Origin: Candidatus Thiodictyon syntrophicum
GTDB lineage: Bacteria; Pseudomonadota; Gammaproteobacteria; Chromatiales; Chromatiaceae
Assembly (NCBI RefSeq): GCF_002813775.1
Contig: NZ_CP020370.1
Coordinates: 682,001 to 746,000 of the forward strand
Direction: 5' to 3'
Length of the DNA stretch: 64,000 nt
Of the stretch, positions 52,087 to 64,000 are shown in pieces; the stretch's first letter is position 1; the number at the start of each line of letters is the position of its first letter. The notes beneath the pieces were generated by a model. That model had not been told where the DNA came from, searched no databases, and saw only the letters and a list, made by a program, of their open reading frames with translations. Position numbers and translations under genes: made by a program.

Positions 52087-52698
52087 TTAAAGCAATTTGG
52101 CAACGACCGCCGCCGCCTGCTCCGCGAATGCCTTGCGCAGTATCTTCGGATTGGCCCGGATTTCCTCCATCGTAAATTTCGTCTGCTCGGAGAAAGGCGT
52201 TGGCGCTGCCCAGTCCTCTGCCACCAATCTGCCGTCGGCCGTCTTGAGCTGATAGTTGACGCGCAGCATTGCGACCCAGTAGGAAGACAAGGCGTTGGTC
52301 TTGGTGATGCCGAACACCGGCACTTCGAGTAGGAAGCGATCACGGCCATCGTCAGCAACGAGCTTACCGAATCGCGGATCGCGCTTTAGCCGCTGGGTAA
52401 ATTGCTCACGCACGATTTCTCCAACATCTATCCCGGAGTCCTTCAGGAAAGATGTGAATTTCTCCGCGGCGGATTGTTGCATCGTGGCGGCCGTCGCCGC
52501 CCCAGCGACCCCGAAGAGCACCCCCAGGGACGCCTCAGAACCGATGATGAAGGGCCGGTTGGTGATGCGGACCGATTTATCGACGGACACAGAGCGAATC
52601 GCTGCCAGGTCCTCCGGCTTTAGAGCCTTGCTGGCGCCGCATCCGGCGATGGCAACTGAGGTCAGCAACACGAGCAGTAAGCGGTAAAAGGTGGGCAT
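52087..52698 (-). CDS. Uncharacterised lipoprotein (203 aa)
   Basis: ATG 52698 follows CAGGAGAA and begins a signal peptide with lipobox IAGC. A short hydrophobic Gly/Ala segment (residues about 55-75, SLGVLFGVAGAATAAT) may insert in membrane. The C-terminal domain (FLLEVPVFGITKTNALSSYW, VNYQLKTADGRLVAEDW) is similar in layout to LptE/YajI-like or DUF799-type lipoproteins, but I cannot assign a family. Confidence 0.6.
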   Translation of the reverse strand: MPTFYRLLLVLLTSVAIAGCGASKALKPEDLAAIRSVSVDKSVRITNRPFIIGSEASLGVLFGVAGAATAATMQQSAAEKFTSFLKDSGIDVGEIVREQFTQRLKRDPRFGKLVADDGRDRFLLEVPVFGITKTNALSSYWVAMLRVNYQLKTADGRLVAEDWAAPTPFSEQTKFTMEEIRANPKILRKAFAEQAAAVVAKLL

Positions 52699-52905
52699 CA
52701 GATTCTCCTGGCGTTTCTGGCGTTTCGGGCGATCGTCATAAAGACGACACCAAGGTTCAAGCAAAAGTGTCGCGCGCCGGTACGACACCAGCCCGCTCGC
52801 GGCGACCGCACTAGCAGCCTGAAGGCGCGCCCTGGCTTGTGAGCGAGGGTCAGGCCCTTCTTGGCTTGCGCAAGTGCCGTTCGACCGTTGTTGCGTTTCG
52901 CGCTA

Positions 52906-53166
52906 TCAGGGACAACGCCAGTTCACGCCATTCTGCGTGAAATAGCGGTGTGTCTCGCAAACATTGATCTTTCTCATGTGACACCAGCCCACCGCTGGGC
53001 GACCACAAATGGCGCATTGCTTTGTCTTGGCGGTGTTCTTGCATATCCGCTTGCCGTCTTTGACATAGCACTGGGATTTGGTTGCGGCTTGGGCCTCCTG
53101 AATCGGGAGGACCAAGATACCGCCGGCGAGGAAGACCAACAGGGTAACGGCTACCAGCCTCTTCAT
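52906..53166 (-). CDS. Secreted protein with the same cysteine/histidine-rich module
   Basis: 86 residues. A signal peptide ending AQA is followed by a short linker with two more cysteines and the module CAICGRPAVGWCHMRKINVC, then E-x-H and NWRCP, about 80 percent identical to the module at 49317-49520. Unlike that protein it has no lipobox. The strict conservation of ligand-like residues between two otherwise different exported proteins suggests a metal-binding or disulfide-held fold. Confidence 0.65.
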   Translation of the reverse strand: MKRLVAVTLLVFLAGGILVLPIQEAQAATKSQCYVKDGKRICKNTAKTKQCAICGRPAVGWCHMRKINVCETHRYFTQNGVNWRCP

Positions 53167-53362
53167 AATTGCTTTCCGGAAACGCAATGGACTCTCGAAC
53201 AAACGCGGGAAGCCCGCGCGCGCCGCCTGGGCATGCTGCGCACCAAGGCCGTCCGCGCGGCACAGTCGGGCCTTGCCGAGGCAGCGGATGCGATGGTGTT
53301 ACGCATTGGGAACTGAAACGGGCTGCTTTGGCGAACAGTTGCCCACAGGTCCTGGCGGATAG

Positions 53363-53749
53363 TCACTGTTTCTTGACGAACCCGTAGACCGTCTTACCTT
53401 CTATGGTCATGGCTCGGCTGATCCAGACACCACGTTTTCCGTCCTTTGCTGATACGCCGTCCGTGTCCGTGGTGACGGTATCATCGGCGAGTATCTCCAG
53501 AGTGCAGGGATCGGGAAAGGTCAGTTGCGCCACCATGGAGCCCTTGGGGAATTTCAAGGTCCCGCCAGCCGGGATCTCGAGCTTCGCGACCTTCTGGTTG
53601 GGGCCGAAAGTGATTTGGCTACCCGCTGGTATCCGAGAGCCCTCAAGAAGCTTTACGCGATCGGCGGGGGCCAACTCTTCGGCGCGGCCGGATAATGAGG
53701 CGAAGACGAGGAAGCCGACAAGAATGATTCTGGACAAGACGCGAAGCAT
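53363..53749 (-). CDS. Secreted beta-rich protein (128 aa)
   Basis: Signal peptide cleaved near GRA. The protein contains strand-turn repeats (GSQITFGPNQKVAKLEIPAG, then GTLKFPKGSMVAQLTFPD) and the C-terminal DGVSAKDGKRGVWIS unit shared with 50400-50906. ATG 53749 follows GAGGAGAT. Function unknown. Confidence 0.6.
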   Translation of the reverse strand: MLRVLSRIILVGFLVFASLSGRAEELAPADRVKLLEGSRIPAGSQITFGPNQKVAKLEIPAGGTLKFPKGSMVAQLTFPDPCTLEILADDTVTTDTDGVSAKDGKRGVWISRAMTIEGKTVYGFVKKQ

Positions 53750-53992
53750 GGCCGTATCTCCTCAGTTTGTTGTCGTTCGGGTGCGGACACTGGCTGGAAT
53801 CGGGGCGACCCGGGTCAGCGGGCGCTGGACCTCCTTGACTTCGACGGGCGGTCGCTTCCAGGTTCAATTTTGGGGGATCTCTGCTGTCGTATAAGGCACT
53901 CGGCCCCATCTCCCCCGAGAGTGGGGCGCGGCGTTCATGGACGCAAATGACTTCAGGCACCATACCTTTGGCCGTCGCGCTTTTCACCAGAC

Positions 53993-54343
53993 CTACAAAG
54001 ACTGGCGTGAGCGCTGTGCCACGTTTCCGGTGCTACGGGTCACGGTGATGCTACTTGAATAACTTGAGCCGTTCTGAAATTTGCGGACCGGCGTCACATT
54101 CACGCTGTCGTCGTTGCCGATTGCCAGGAAATAGTCCCCCGCGCAGAGGCTTCCAAACTGGACTTGGCCTCCGGAACTGCGTCGAGTTGCCACGGCGGCT
54201 GAGTTTCCAGGAACGCCGGAGCGAAGCTCAACGGTGACACCTTCGCCGAAGGTCTCAAGCGTTATGTTCCAGGTGGTGGTGCAAGCCTCTGCACGTGCCA
54301 TGAGCAAAAGTGACGTAACAACTGCGCCGAGCATGGGTTTCAT
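53993..54343 (-). CDS. Secreted small beta-sandwich-like protein (116 aa)
   Basis: Signal peptide ending ARAEA. The mature part (VQFGSLCAGDYFLAIGNDDSV) fits a small Greek-key beta-sandwich similar to carboxypeptidase-regulatory domains, with two cysteines. It is the last of the minus-strand exported-protein run. No catalytic motif. Confidence 0.55.
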   Translation of the reverse strand: MKPMLGAVVTSLLLMARAEACTTTWNITLETFGEGVTVELRSGVPGNSAAVATRRSSGGQVQFGSLCAGDYFLAIGNDDSVNVTPVRKFQNGSSYSSSITVTRSTGNVAQRSRQSL

Positions 54344-54626
54344 AGCGTTTTCCCCGCTAATATGTCATCTGAACGCGATTGGGTCAGTTGAATGGTGACC
54401 TACTGAGTCTCCGTCGGATGAACGACATCAGATCGAGCCCGCCTGGAAGTGCCGGACTTCCAAAGCCCCGCGACACCCTTGCGTCGCCTTGTCCAGCAGG
54501 GCCTCTCGTGCCCCGGCCTGGCCGCTCGCTGCCCGCGCTGCGATCCGGCGCCGGGTGCCGGGCCACTCCATGCTTCGCTGATCGGCGCTAACGGCGCACC
54601 GGGGACGCCGGTTGACGAGGATCGAA
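54344..54626. other. Non-coding region upstream of the XRE regulator
   Basis: About 280 bases. Reading frames are open on both strands but none shows family-like sequence. A TTGACG hexamer at 54612-54617 could be a -35 for the regulator, but no good -10 at normal spacing was found. Confidence 0.3.
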
Positions 54627-54696
54627 GGATAGTAACGGTCTCTTTCCGCACGGATGCCGATACTATCGTACCGGCGTGGGGATAGCAATACTATCC
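54627..54696. promoter_or_regulatory. Candidate XRE operator set (GGATAG/CTATCC sites)
   Basis: GGATAG-CAATA-CTATCC (54680-54696) is an inverted repeat ending 8 bases before the regulator start. Further half-sites GGATAGTA (54627-54634) and TACTATC (54661-54667) lie upstream. Arrays of this type upstream of an HTH gene suggest autoregulation. Confidence 0.5.
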
Positions 54697-54704
54697 TTGC
54701 GCCC

Positions 54705-55064
54705 ATGTCGATTTCCGAAAGAATCCGCGAGGCACGTGAGGTCAAGGGCCTGTCGCAGGCGGACCTGGCAGCGACGGTCGGCGTGAGCAGGGGCGCCTGC
54801 GGCCATTGGGAGCAGGGAAAAACGGTGCCGAGCGTGGAGCATCTCGCCGGTGTCGCAACGGTCTTGGGGGTCCGCTTCGAGTGGCTGGCGACGGGTAGGG
54901 GGCGTCGGGACTACGATCCAGCGGTAGGCGAGGAGCATTCGGTCAGTTGGGGACCGTCGGTTCCAGCCGTGTCCCAAGAAGAGCGCGAACTGATCGCGGT
55001 ACTGGCGCGCCTCCCGCCGGTGTCTCGGTTGAGGCTGGTTGAGTTTCTTCGGTCGATTCCCTGA
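54705..55064 (+). CDS. XRE-family helix-turn-helix regulator
   Basis: 119 residues. The N-terminal HTH_3 domain (SERIREAREVKGLSQADLAATVGVSRGACGHWEQGK, residues about 4-38) matches lambda-Cro/C1-type repressors; the C-terminal tail is short and lacks a LexA-like protease domain. ATG 54705 is chosen over 54654 because the HTH begins there and the candidate operator lies just upstream. It may regulate itself and the nearby genes; targets are unknown. Confidence 0.8.
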   Translation: MSISERIREAREVKGLSQADLAATVGVSRGACGHWEQGKTVPSVEHLAGVATVLGVRFEWLATGRGRRDYDPAVGEEHSVSWGPSVPAVSQEERELIAVLARLPPVSRLRLVEFLRSIP

Positions 55065-55181
55065 TGGAGAACTCGTCAGCGCCCGAGTGGATCGGATACG
55101 GCATGCCTGCGGAACGTAAATCGGGGACGTGCCCCGGTTTACCCCTCGTCGGGATGCTTAGCGCTGGTCGTGAAGCGCCCG

Positions 55182-55592
55182 CTAGCGGAGCCAGTTCTCC
55201 AACCGCAGCCCCGGAACCCGCCCGAAGTCATCCAGATTGTTCGTGACCAGGATCAGACCCTCGGCCAGGGCATGGGCGGCGATCTTGGTGTCCATGCACC
55301 CGATCGGCTGCCCTCTTCGCCGTAGGTCCGCGGCCACGGCGCCGTACCGGTCGGCAGCCCGTGCTCCCCAGTCCAGGACTGGCACATCGGCGAGAAACGC
55401 GTCGATCAAAGCGCGGCGGCGCGCGGCCTCGGCTGGCAAGAGCGCCTGTCCGTAACGTAGTTCGGCCCGGGTCACGGCGGAAATCGCGACCTGATTCGCC
55501 CGCAGCGCGGTGCGGACGCGAGCGACCAGTGCCATGTCATGCTTCTTGAGGAAGTAGCTTGCGATGTCCGTATCCACCAGGTACCGGATCAT
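55182..55592 (-). CDS. vapC: VapC-type PIN-domain toxin, copy 2
   Basis: 136 residues with the same PIN acidic residues as copy 1 (D7, E44, D101, D121/D122). It overlaps vapB by ATGA. The sequence is nearly identical to the toxin at 30685-31095, so each antitoxin probably neutralises both toxins, which is an inference. Confidence 0.9.
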   Translation of the reverse strand: MIRYLVDTDIASYFLKKHDMALVARVRTALRANQVAISAVTRAELRYGQALLPAEAARRRALIDAFLADVPVLDWGARAADRYGAVAADLRRRGQPIGCMDTKIAAHALAEGLILVTNNLDDFGRVPGLRLENWLR

Positions 55593-55861
55593 TCCGTCCA
55601 GTCTTCCAAGGGGTTGCGGGGACTCTCGACGGGGTTTTCACGCTCGGCGAGGAAGTCGTGCGGTAATGGCGATTCGTCCAGGAGGGCAAACAGGAGCGTC
55701 AAGCGGTCCTCGTCGGGACCGGGTGCTTTGGAACTCAGGGTAATCTCGCCGGTCGCCTCATCCTTGCGCACCCAGACCTCCTCGCCGGCCAGTTCAAAGC
55801 CCGGGGGCAGGCGTAGGGTCTGCTGGTGGCCGGTGGTCTCGAGTTTGGCGGTTGCGATCAT
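55589..55861 (-). CDS. vapB: VapB-type antitoxin, copy 2
   Basis: 90 residues of the VagC/VapB type with an AbrB-like N-terminus. It follows the gltD terminator and has its own probable promoter in the 60 bases between terminator and start, where GTAG-GAG-CTAC again forms a small palindrome. It differs from copy 1 at about two residues. Confidence 0.85.
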   Translation of the reverse strand: MIATAKLETTGHQQTLRLPPGFELAGEEVWVRKDEATGEITLSSKAPGPDEDRLTLLFALLDESPLPHDFLAERENPVESPRNPLEDWTE

Positions 55862-55920
55862 GGGGCTGGTCTCGCAGTAGGAGCTACGGGGTAGGTTACA
55901 CCAGTCGGACCGGCAAAGAA

Positions 55921-55942
55921 AAAGCGGCCCGCAGGCCGCTTT
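55921..55942 (-). terminator. Rho-independent terminator of the gltBD operon
   Basis: AAAGCGGCC-CGCA-GGCCGCTTT forms a strong stem; on the minus strand it is followed by TTCTTTG. It lies 35 bases after the gltD stop and before vapB. Confidence 0.75.
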
Positions 55943-55976
55943 CTCGACTGCCCCCGGGGGCGGGACGCCCCCGCTC

Positions 55977-57435
55977 CTATCGCGGCAAATCCGACCGCCC
56001 CATCAACCACTCATCCACCGCCCGCGCACACTGCCGCCCCTCGCGGATGGCCCAGACGACGAGCGACTGCCCACGCCGCATATCCCCCGCCCCGAACACC
56101 CCAGGCACCGAAGTCTGGTAGGCCCCCACCCCCTCGGTCGTCGCCTTGACGTTGCCGCGCGGGTCCAGTTCCAGCCCGGTCTCGGCCTTCAGCGCCTCGA
56201 TCATACCGACGTGGACGGGGTGCACGAAGCCCATGGCGAGCAGCACCAGGTCCGCCTTGAACTCGGCCTCGGAGCCGGGAACCTCGGACATCTGCCAGCG
56301 GCCCTGAGCGTCTTTGTCCCACTGCACCAGGCAGTACTTGACCGCCTGGACCCGGCCCTGGTCGTCGCCAATGAAGCCCTTGGTGAGCACGTTCCAGTGG
56401 CGCTCGCAGCCTTCCTCTTGCGATGAAGAGGTACGCAGCTTGTTCGGCCAATCGGGCCAGGTCAGGCCCTTGTCTTCCCGGACCGGCGGCTTGTCCAGGA
56501 TCTCGATCTGGGTGACGGACTTGGCGCCGTGGCGGTTGGAGGTGCCGATGCAGTCCGAGCCGGTGTCGCCGCCGCCGATGACCAGGACCCGTTTGCCGTT
56601 GGCGTTGATGAACTCGTCATCCGGGACATAGGAGCCCTGCACCCGCTTGCTGTTGCGGGTGAGGAAGTCCATGGCGAAGTGGATGCCCGAGAGTTCCCGG
56701 CCGGGTGCCGGCAGGTCGCGGGGCGCTTCGCAGCCGCCGGCCAGGACCAGGGCGTCGTAGTCGGCGCGCAGCTTGGCGACCGGGATGTCGCGGCCGATGT
56801 GGGCGTGGGTGTGGAACTCGACGCCTTCGGTGCGCATCTGCGATTGGCGCCGGTCGATGAGCTTTTTGCTGAGCTTGAAGTCCGGGATGCCGTAGCGCAG
56901 CAGGCCGCCGATGCGGTCGGCCTTCTCATAGACGGCGACCTGGTGGCCGGCGCGCGCCAGTTGCTGGGCGCAGGCGAGCCCGGCGGGGCCGGAGCCGACC
57001 ACGGCCACCCGCTTGCCGGTGCGCCGCTCCGGGACCTGGGGCTTGATCCAGCCCTGCTCCCAGGCCTTGTCGACGATGGCGCATTCGATGGTCTTGATGG
57101 CCACCGGGGCGTCGCCGATGTTGAGCGTGCAGGCGGCCTCGCAGGGGGCGGGGCAGATGCGGCCGGTGAACTCGGGGAAGTTGTTGGTGGAGTGCAGGAC
57201 CTCGATGGCCAATTGCCAGTCGCCCTTGTAGGTCAGGTCATTCCAGTCGGGGATGATGTTGTTGACCGGGCACCCCTGGTGACAGAAGGGGATGCCGCAG
57301 TCCATGCAGCGCGCGGCCTGGGTGCTGACCTCGGCGTCGGTCAGCGGGATGACGAACTCCTGATAGTTGACGACACGGTCGGACACCGGCTCGTAGCGGC
57401 GGTCGCGCCGGTCATGTTCCATGAATCCGGTCGGC

Positions 57436-57443
<8 letters not shown>
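55977..57443 (-). CDS. gltD: Glutamate synthase [NADPH] small subunit
   Basis: 488 residues from ATG 57443. It carries the two [4Fe-4S] clusters (C46, C49, C54, C58 and CPAPCEAAC), FAD and NADPH folds, and delivers electrons from NADPH to GltB for making glutamate from 2-oxoglutarate and glutamine. It overlaps gltB by 8 bases (ATGGGTAA), giving coupled translation. This is the copy in the complete operon. Confidence 0.95.
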
Positions 57444-62103
<4,660 letters not shown>

Positions 62104-62352
62104 CGCTGACCTCGTAGGTACCTGGCATGACGGTTGGGACTGTGTCGCGCTGGGCGTCACGTATCCACCTGGCAACAGCCGGGGTCGCTTGACCCGGGCC
62201 GACCGACACAATCCCCGGAAATCCGGTGTCTTCGGACCCCAACTGGTGGCCGCTTGAGGCGTCCACCAGGCAGGAAACTGGAAACGGGGGCTTGAGCGTC
62301 GCCGGCCATTGAGTTTCGGCCGACGACGCGCGACCGCCGATCATAACGCGCA

Positions 62353-62368
62353 AGCATTCCCTGTGCCA
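62353..62368 (-). promoter_or_regulatory. Sigma-54-type promoter of gltBD
   Basis: On the minus strand TGGCACAGGGAATGCT has GG and GC exactly 10 bases apart and matches TGGCAC-N5-TTGCW with one mismatch in the -12 part. Transcription would start near 62342. Upstream, GCACCAT (62442-62448) and ATGGTGC (62475-62481) form an inverted pair that could be activator half-sites of NtrC type, though the spacing is not the classic one. Confidence 0.5.
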
Positions 62369-62520
62369 TGGCCGCGTGATGGGGCTGAGGGCGATCGGGG
62401 GGCGGCGCGAGGCCGGGCGATGGGCCGAATGGGGGCGGGGCGCACCATCGCGGGGCATCGGGGCCGGGATCAGGATGGTGCGAGGACGCGCCGGGACCCC
62501 GCCGGAACGACGAAGAGTTA

Positions 62521-62810
62521 TTGTCCGCAAATCAACGCAAATGAACGCAAATGAAGAAAATAACAGATTACGTTCAAATCGTTACGCGGGATGCCGATGG
62601 TGGCTCGATCACCGCGCCGACGTTGATCGTCGTTCTGGCCGCAAGGAGACCGGAGGTCGAGGCTTTAGCCGGTCGACATCGCCTATTAGTGGCCCTGGTC
62701 CGGCTAAAGCCTCGACCTCCGGTGTGCAACGCCTGGGCGGCGTCCGGTCCTCGCAGCGGACCCTACAACGCTTCTCCCATTTGCGTTCATTTGCGTTCAT
62801 TTGCGGACAA
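62521..62810. repeat. Nested palindromic (MITE-like) element upstream of gltB
   Basis: Outer arms 62521-62552 and 62779-62810 are 32-base inverted repeats with one mismatch and consist of ten-base TTGCGTTCAT-type units. Inside, 62649-62672 and 62700-62723 form a perfect 24-base inverted repeat. Nothing in between looks coding. The element fills the gap between the gltB upstream region and aroB. Confidence 0.75.
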
Positions 62811-62823
62811 AACTCTTCATCAC

Positions 62824-63897
62824 TCAACCGCCCAGGGTGGCCCGCAAGTGCGCCGGGTCGAACTGGTCGGTGACCACCGCCGCGCCGATTCCGCGCAGCA
62901 GGACCAGGCGCAGGCGCCCCTCCAGGACCTTCTTGTCCACGGCCATCAGATCGAGGAGACGCTCGGCGGAGAGTTCGGGCGGGGGGGCGGTCGGCAGACC
63001 TGCGCGCGCGATCAGGTCGCGGGTGCGCCGCAGGTCAGCGGGATCGAGCCAGCCCAGGCGCGCCGACAGGTCCGCGGCCATGCACATGCCGACCCCGACC
63101 GCCTCGCCGTGGAGCCAGTTGCCGTAGCCGGCGCCGGTTTCGATGGCGTGGCCGAAGGTGTGGCCCAGGTTGAGCAGGGCGCGCTCGCCGGATTCCAGTT
63201 CATCCGCGGCCACGACCTCTGACTTGTTCTCGCAGGAGCGGCGGATCGCCTCGGCCAGGGCCGCCGGGTCGCGGGCGCGCAGTGCGTCGAGATGGGTGTC
63301 GAGCCAGTCGAAGAAGGCGGGATCGCGGATCAGGCCGTACTTGATGACCTCCGCGAGCCCGGCGCAGAGCTCCCGGTCCGGCAGGGTATTGAGGGTGGCG
63401 GTGTCGGCGATCACGGCGCGGGGCTGATGAAAGGCCCCGATCATGTTTTTGCCCAGCGGATGGTTGATCCCGGTCTTGCCGCCGACCGACGAATCCACCT
63501 GGGCGAGCAGGGTGGTCGGGACCTGGATGAAGGCGACGCCGCGCTGGTAGCAGGCGGCGGCGAACCCGGCCATGTCCCCGATGACCCCGCCGCCCAAGGC
63601 GACGAGGGTGCAGTCGCGGCTGAAGCGGGCGCCGAGCAGGGCCTCGTAGATACGCTCGAGCACCGCCTGGGTCTTGTAGACCTCACCGTCCGGCAGGACC
63701 AGCGTCTCGACCCGCAGCCCGTCCAGGGCCCCCGCCACGGCCCCCAGGTACAGCGGGGCCACGGTCTCGTTGGTGACGATCATCACCTGGCGGCCGGCGA
63801 CATAGGGTCGGTAGCAGGCGGGGTCGGCGAGGAGGCCGGTGCCGATGAAGATCGGGTAGCTGCGCGCGCCGAGCGAGACGTTCAGGGTCGTGGTCAT
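62824..63897 (-). CDS. aroB: 3-dehydroquinate synthase
   Basis: 357 residues with the NAD-binding [13 protein letters not shown] and the metal/substrate motifs [35 protein letters not shown] and [12 protein letters not shown]. It converts DAHP to 3-dehydroquinate in the shikimate pathway, the source of chorismate for both aromatic amino acids and, by inference, the chorismatase of the pigment cluster. It starts 3 bases after the aroK stop, so aroK and aroB form an operon. Confidence 0.97.
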   Translation of the reverse strand: MTTTLNVSLGARSYPIFIGTGLLADPACYRPYVAGRQVMIVTNETVAPLYLGAVAGALDGLRVETLVLPDGEVYKTQAVLERIYEALLGARFSRDCTLVALGGGVIGDMAGFAAACYQRGVAFIQVPTTLLAQVDSSVGGKTGINHPLGKNMIGAFHQPRAVIADTATLNTLPDRELCAGLAEVIKYGLIRDPAFFDWLDTHLDALRARDPAALAEAIRRSCENKSEVVAADELESGERALLNLGHTFGHAIETGAGYGNWLHGEAVGVGMCMAADLSARLGWLDPADLRRTRDLIARAGLPTAPPPELSAERLLDLMAVDKKVLEGRLRLVLLRGIGAAVVTDQFDPAHLRATLGG

Positions 63898-63900
63898 GGA

Positions 63901-64000
63901 CTACGACTCTTCCGACTCGAGCCGACGGCGGATCTCTTTGACCACGGACGCGGTGCCGCGCTTTTCGGTGGAAACCACCAAGTCCGCGACCTGCCGATAG
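63901..64000 (-). CDS. aroK: Shikimate kinase, C-terminal 32 residues (window edge)
   Basis: The minus-strand frame ends YRQVADLVVSTEKRGTASVV then KEIRRRLESEES and a stop at 63901-63903. This matches the C-terminal strand and helix of shikimate kinases, and aroK directly upstream of aroB is the standard gammaproteobacterial order. The rest lies outside the window. Confidence 0.85.
   Translation of the reverse strand, partial: YRQVADLVVSTEKRGTASVVKEIRRRLESEES

Noticed and set aside
62824-63897. Link between aroB and the pigment chorismatase as a co-regulated unit
   Set aside because: They are 50 kb apart and aroB is in its standard aroK-aroB context; only a metabolic link through chorismate can be claimed.

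Overview
The window looks like a chromosome segment of a high-GC gammaproteobacterium, most likely a purple sulfur bacterium (Chromatiaceae). I infer this from the aroK-aroB-gltB-gltD gene order, an aryl-polyene-type pigment cluster, and an accessory region rich in toxin-antitoxin genes and insertion sequences. The genus-level guess rests on family knowledge, not on a search.

Region 1 (1-24.0 kb) is an aryl-polyene/xanthomonadin-like biosynthetic cluster. It carries a flavodoxin-like protein (cut by the window edge), a radical SAM protein, a small lipoprotein, and a plus-strand operon (membrane protein, LolA-like carrier, MMPL exporter, polysaccharide deacetylase, methyltransferase) joined by ATGA overlaps. 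A cation/proton antiporter follows. A minus-strand operon then encodes a halogenase-like flavoprotein, a chorismatase, a PlsC-like acyltransferase and a glycosyltransferase. A second minus-strand operon encodes ACP, acyl-CoA/ACP ligase, two dehydratases, an LpxL-like acyltransferase and two ketosynthase-like proteins, one frameshifted at a C7 tract. A MinD/ParA-like ATPase and a MacAB-like exporter lie upstream on the same strand. Chorismatase plus ligase plus ACP would supply a hydroxybenzoyl starter, the ketosynthases and dehydratases would extend it, and LolA/MMPL would move it outward. No ketoreductase and no second ACP were seen here. Palindromes with hexanucleotide (TTGTCG/CGACAA) arms sit between transcription units.

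Region 2 (24.0-30.6 kb) is a mobile zone. It has a Rpn-gene relic, a MITE-like inverted repeat, an orphan group II intron domain V-like hairpin, an IS701-like element interrupted by an IS1/IS1595-like element (both with target duplications), a sulfotransferase-like gene of different base composition, and an IS4-family element.

Region 3 (29.3-62.1 kb) is built from three copies of the gltD plus 3'-gltB segment. The complete gltBD operon is at 55977-62103. Two truncated copies (31474-33752 and 41661-44748) carry intact gltD but only the end of gltB. vapBC lies downstream of gltD in copies 1 and 3. Between copies 1 and 2 lie an IetAS-type AAA ATPase/subtilisin-like protease module and a six-gene minus-strand operon with a J-domain protein, which I do not recognise and rate as the best candidate for an undescribed system. 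Between copies 2 and 3 lie an L,D-transpeptidase-like gene with a lipoprotein gene, a degraded piece of gltB, a Rpn-family nuclease, a run of ten small exported proteins or lipoproteins all on the minus strand, and an XRE regulator.

Region 4 (62.1-64.0 kb) holds the gltB promoter region with a sigma-54-like site, a nested palindromic repeat, aroB and the 3' end of aroK.
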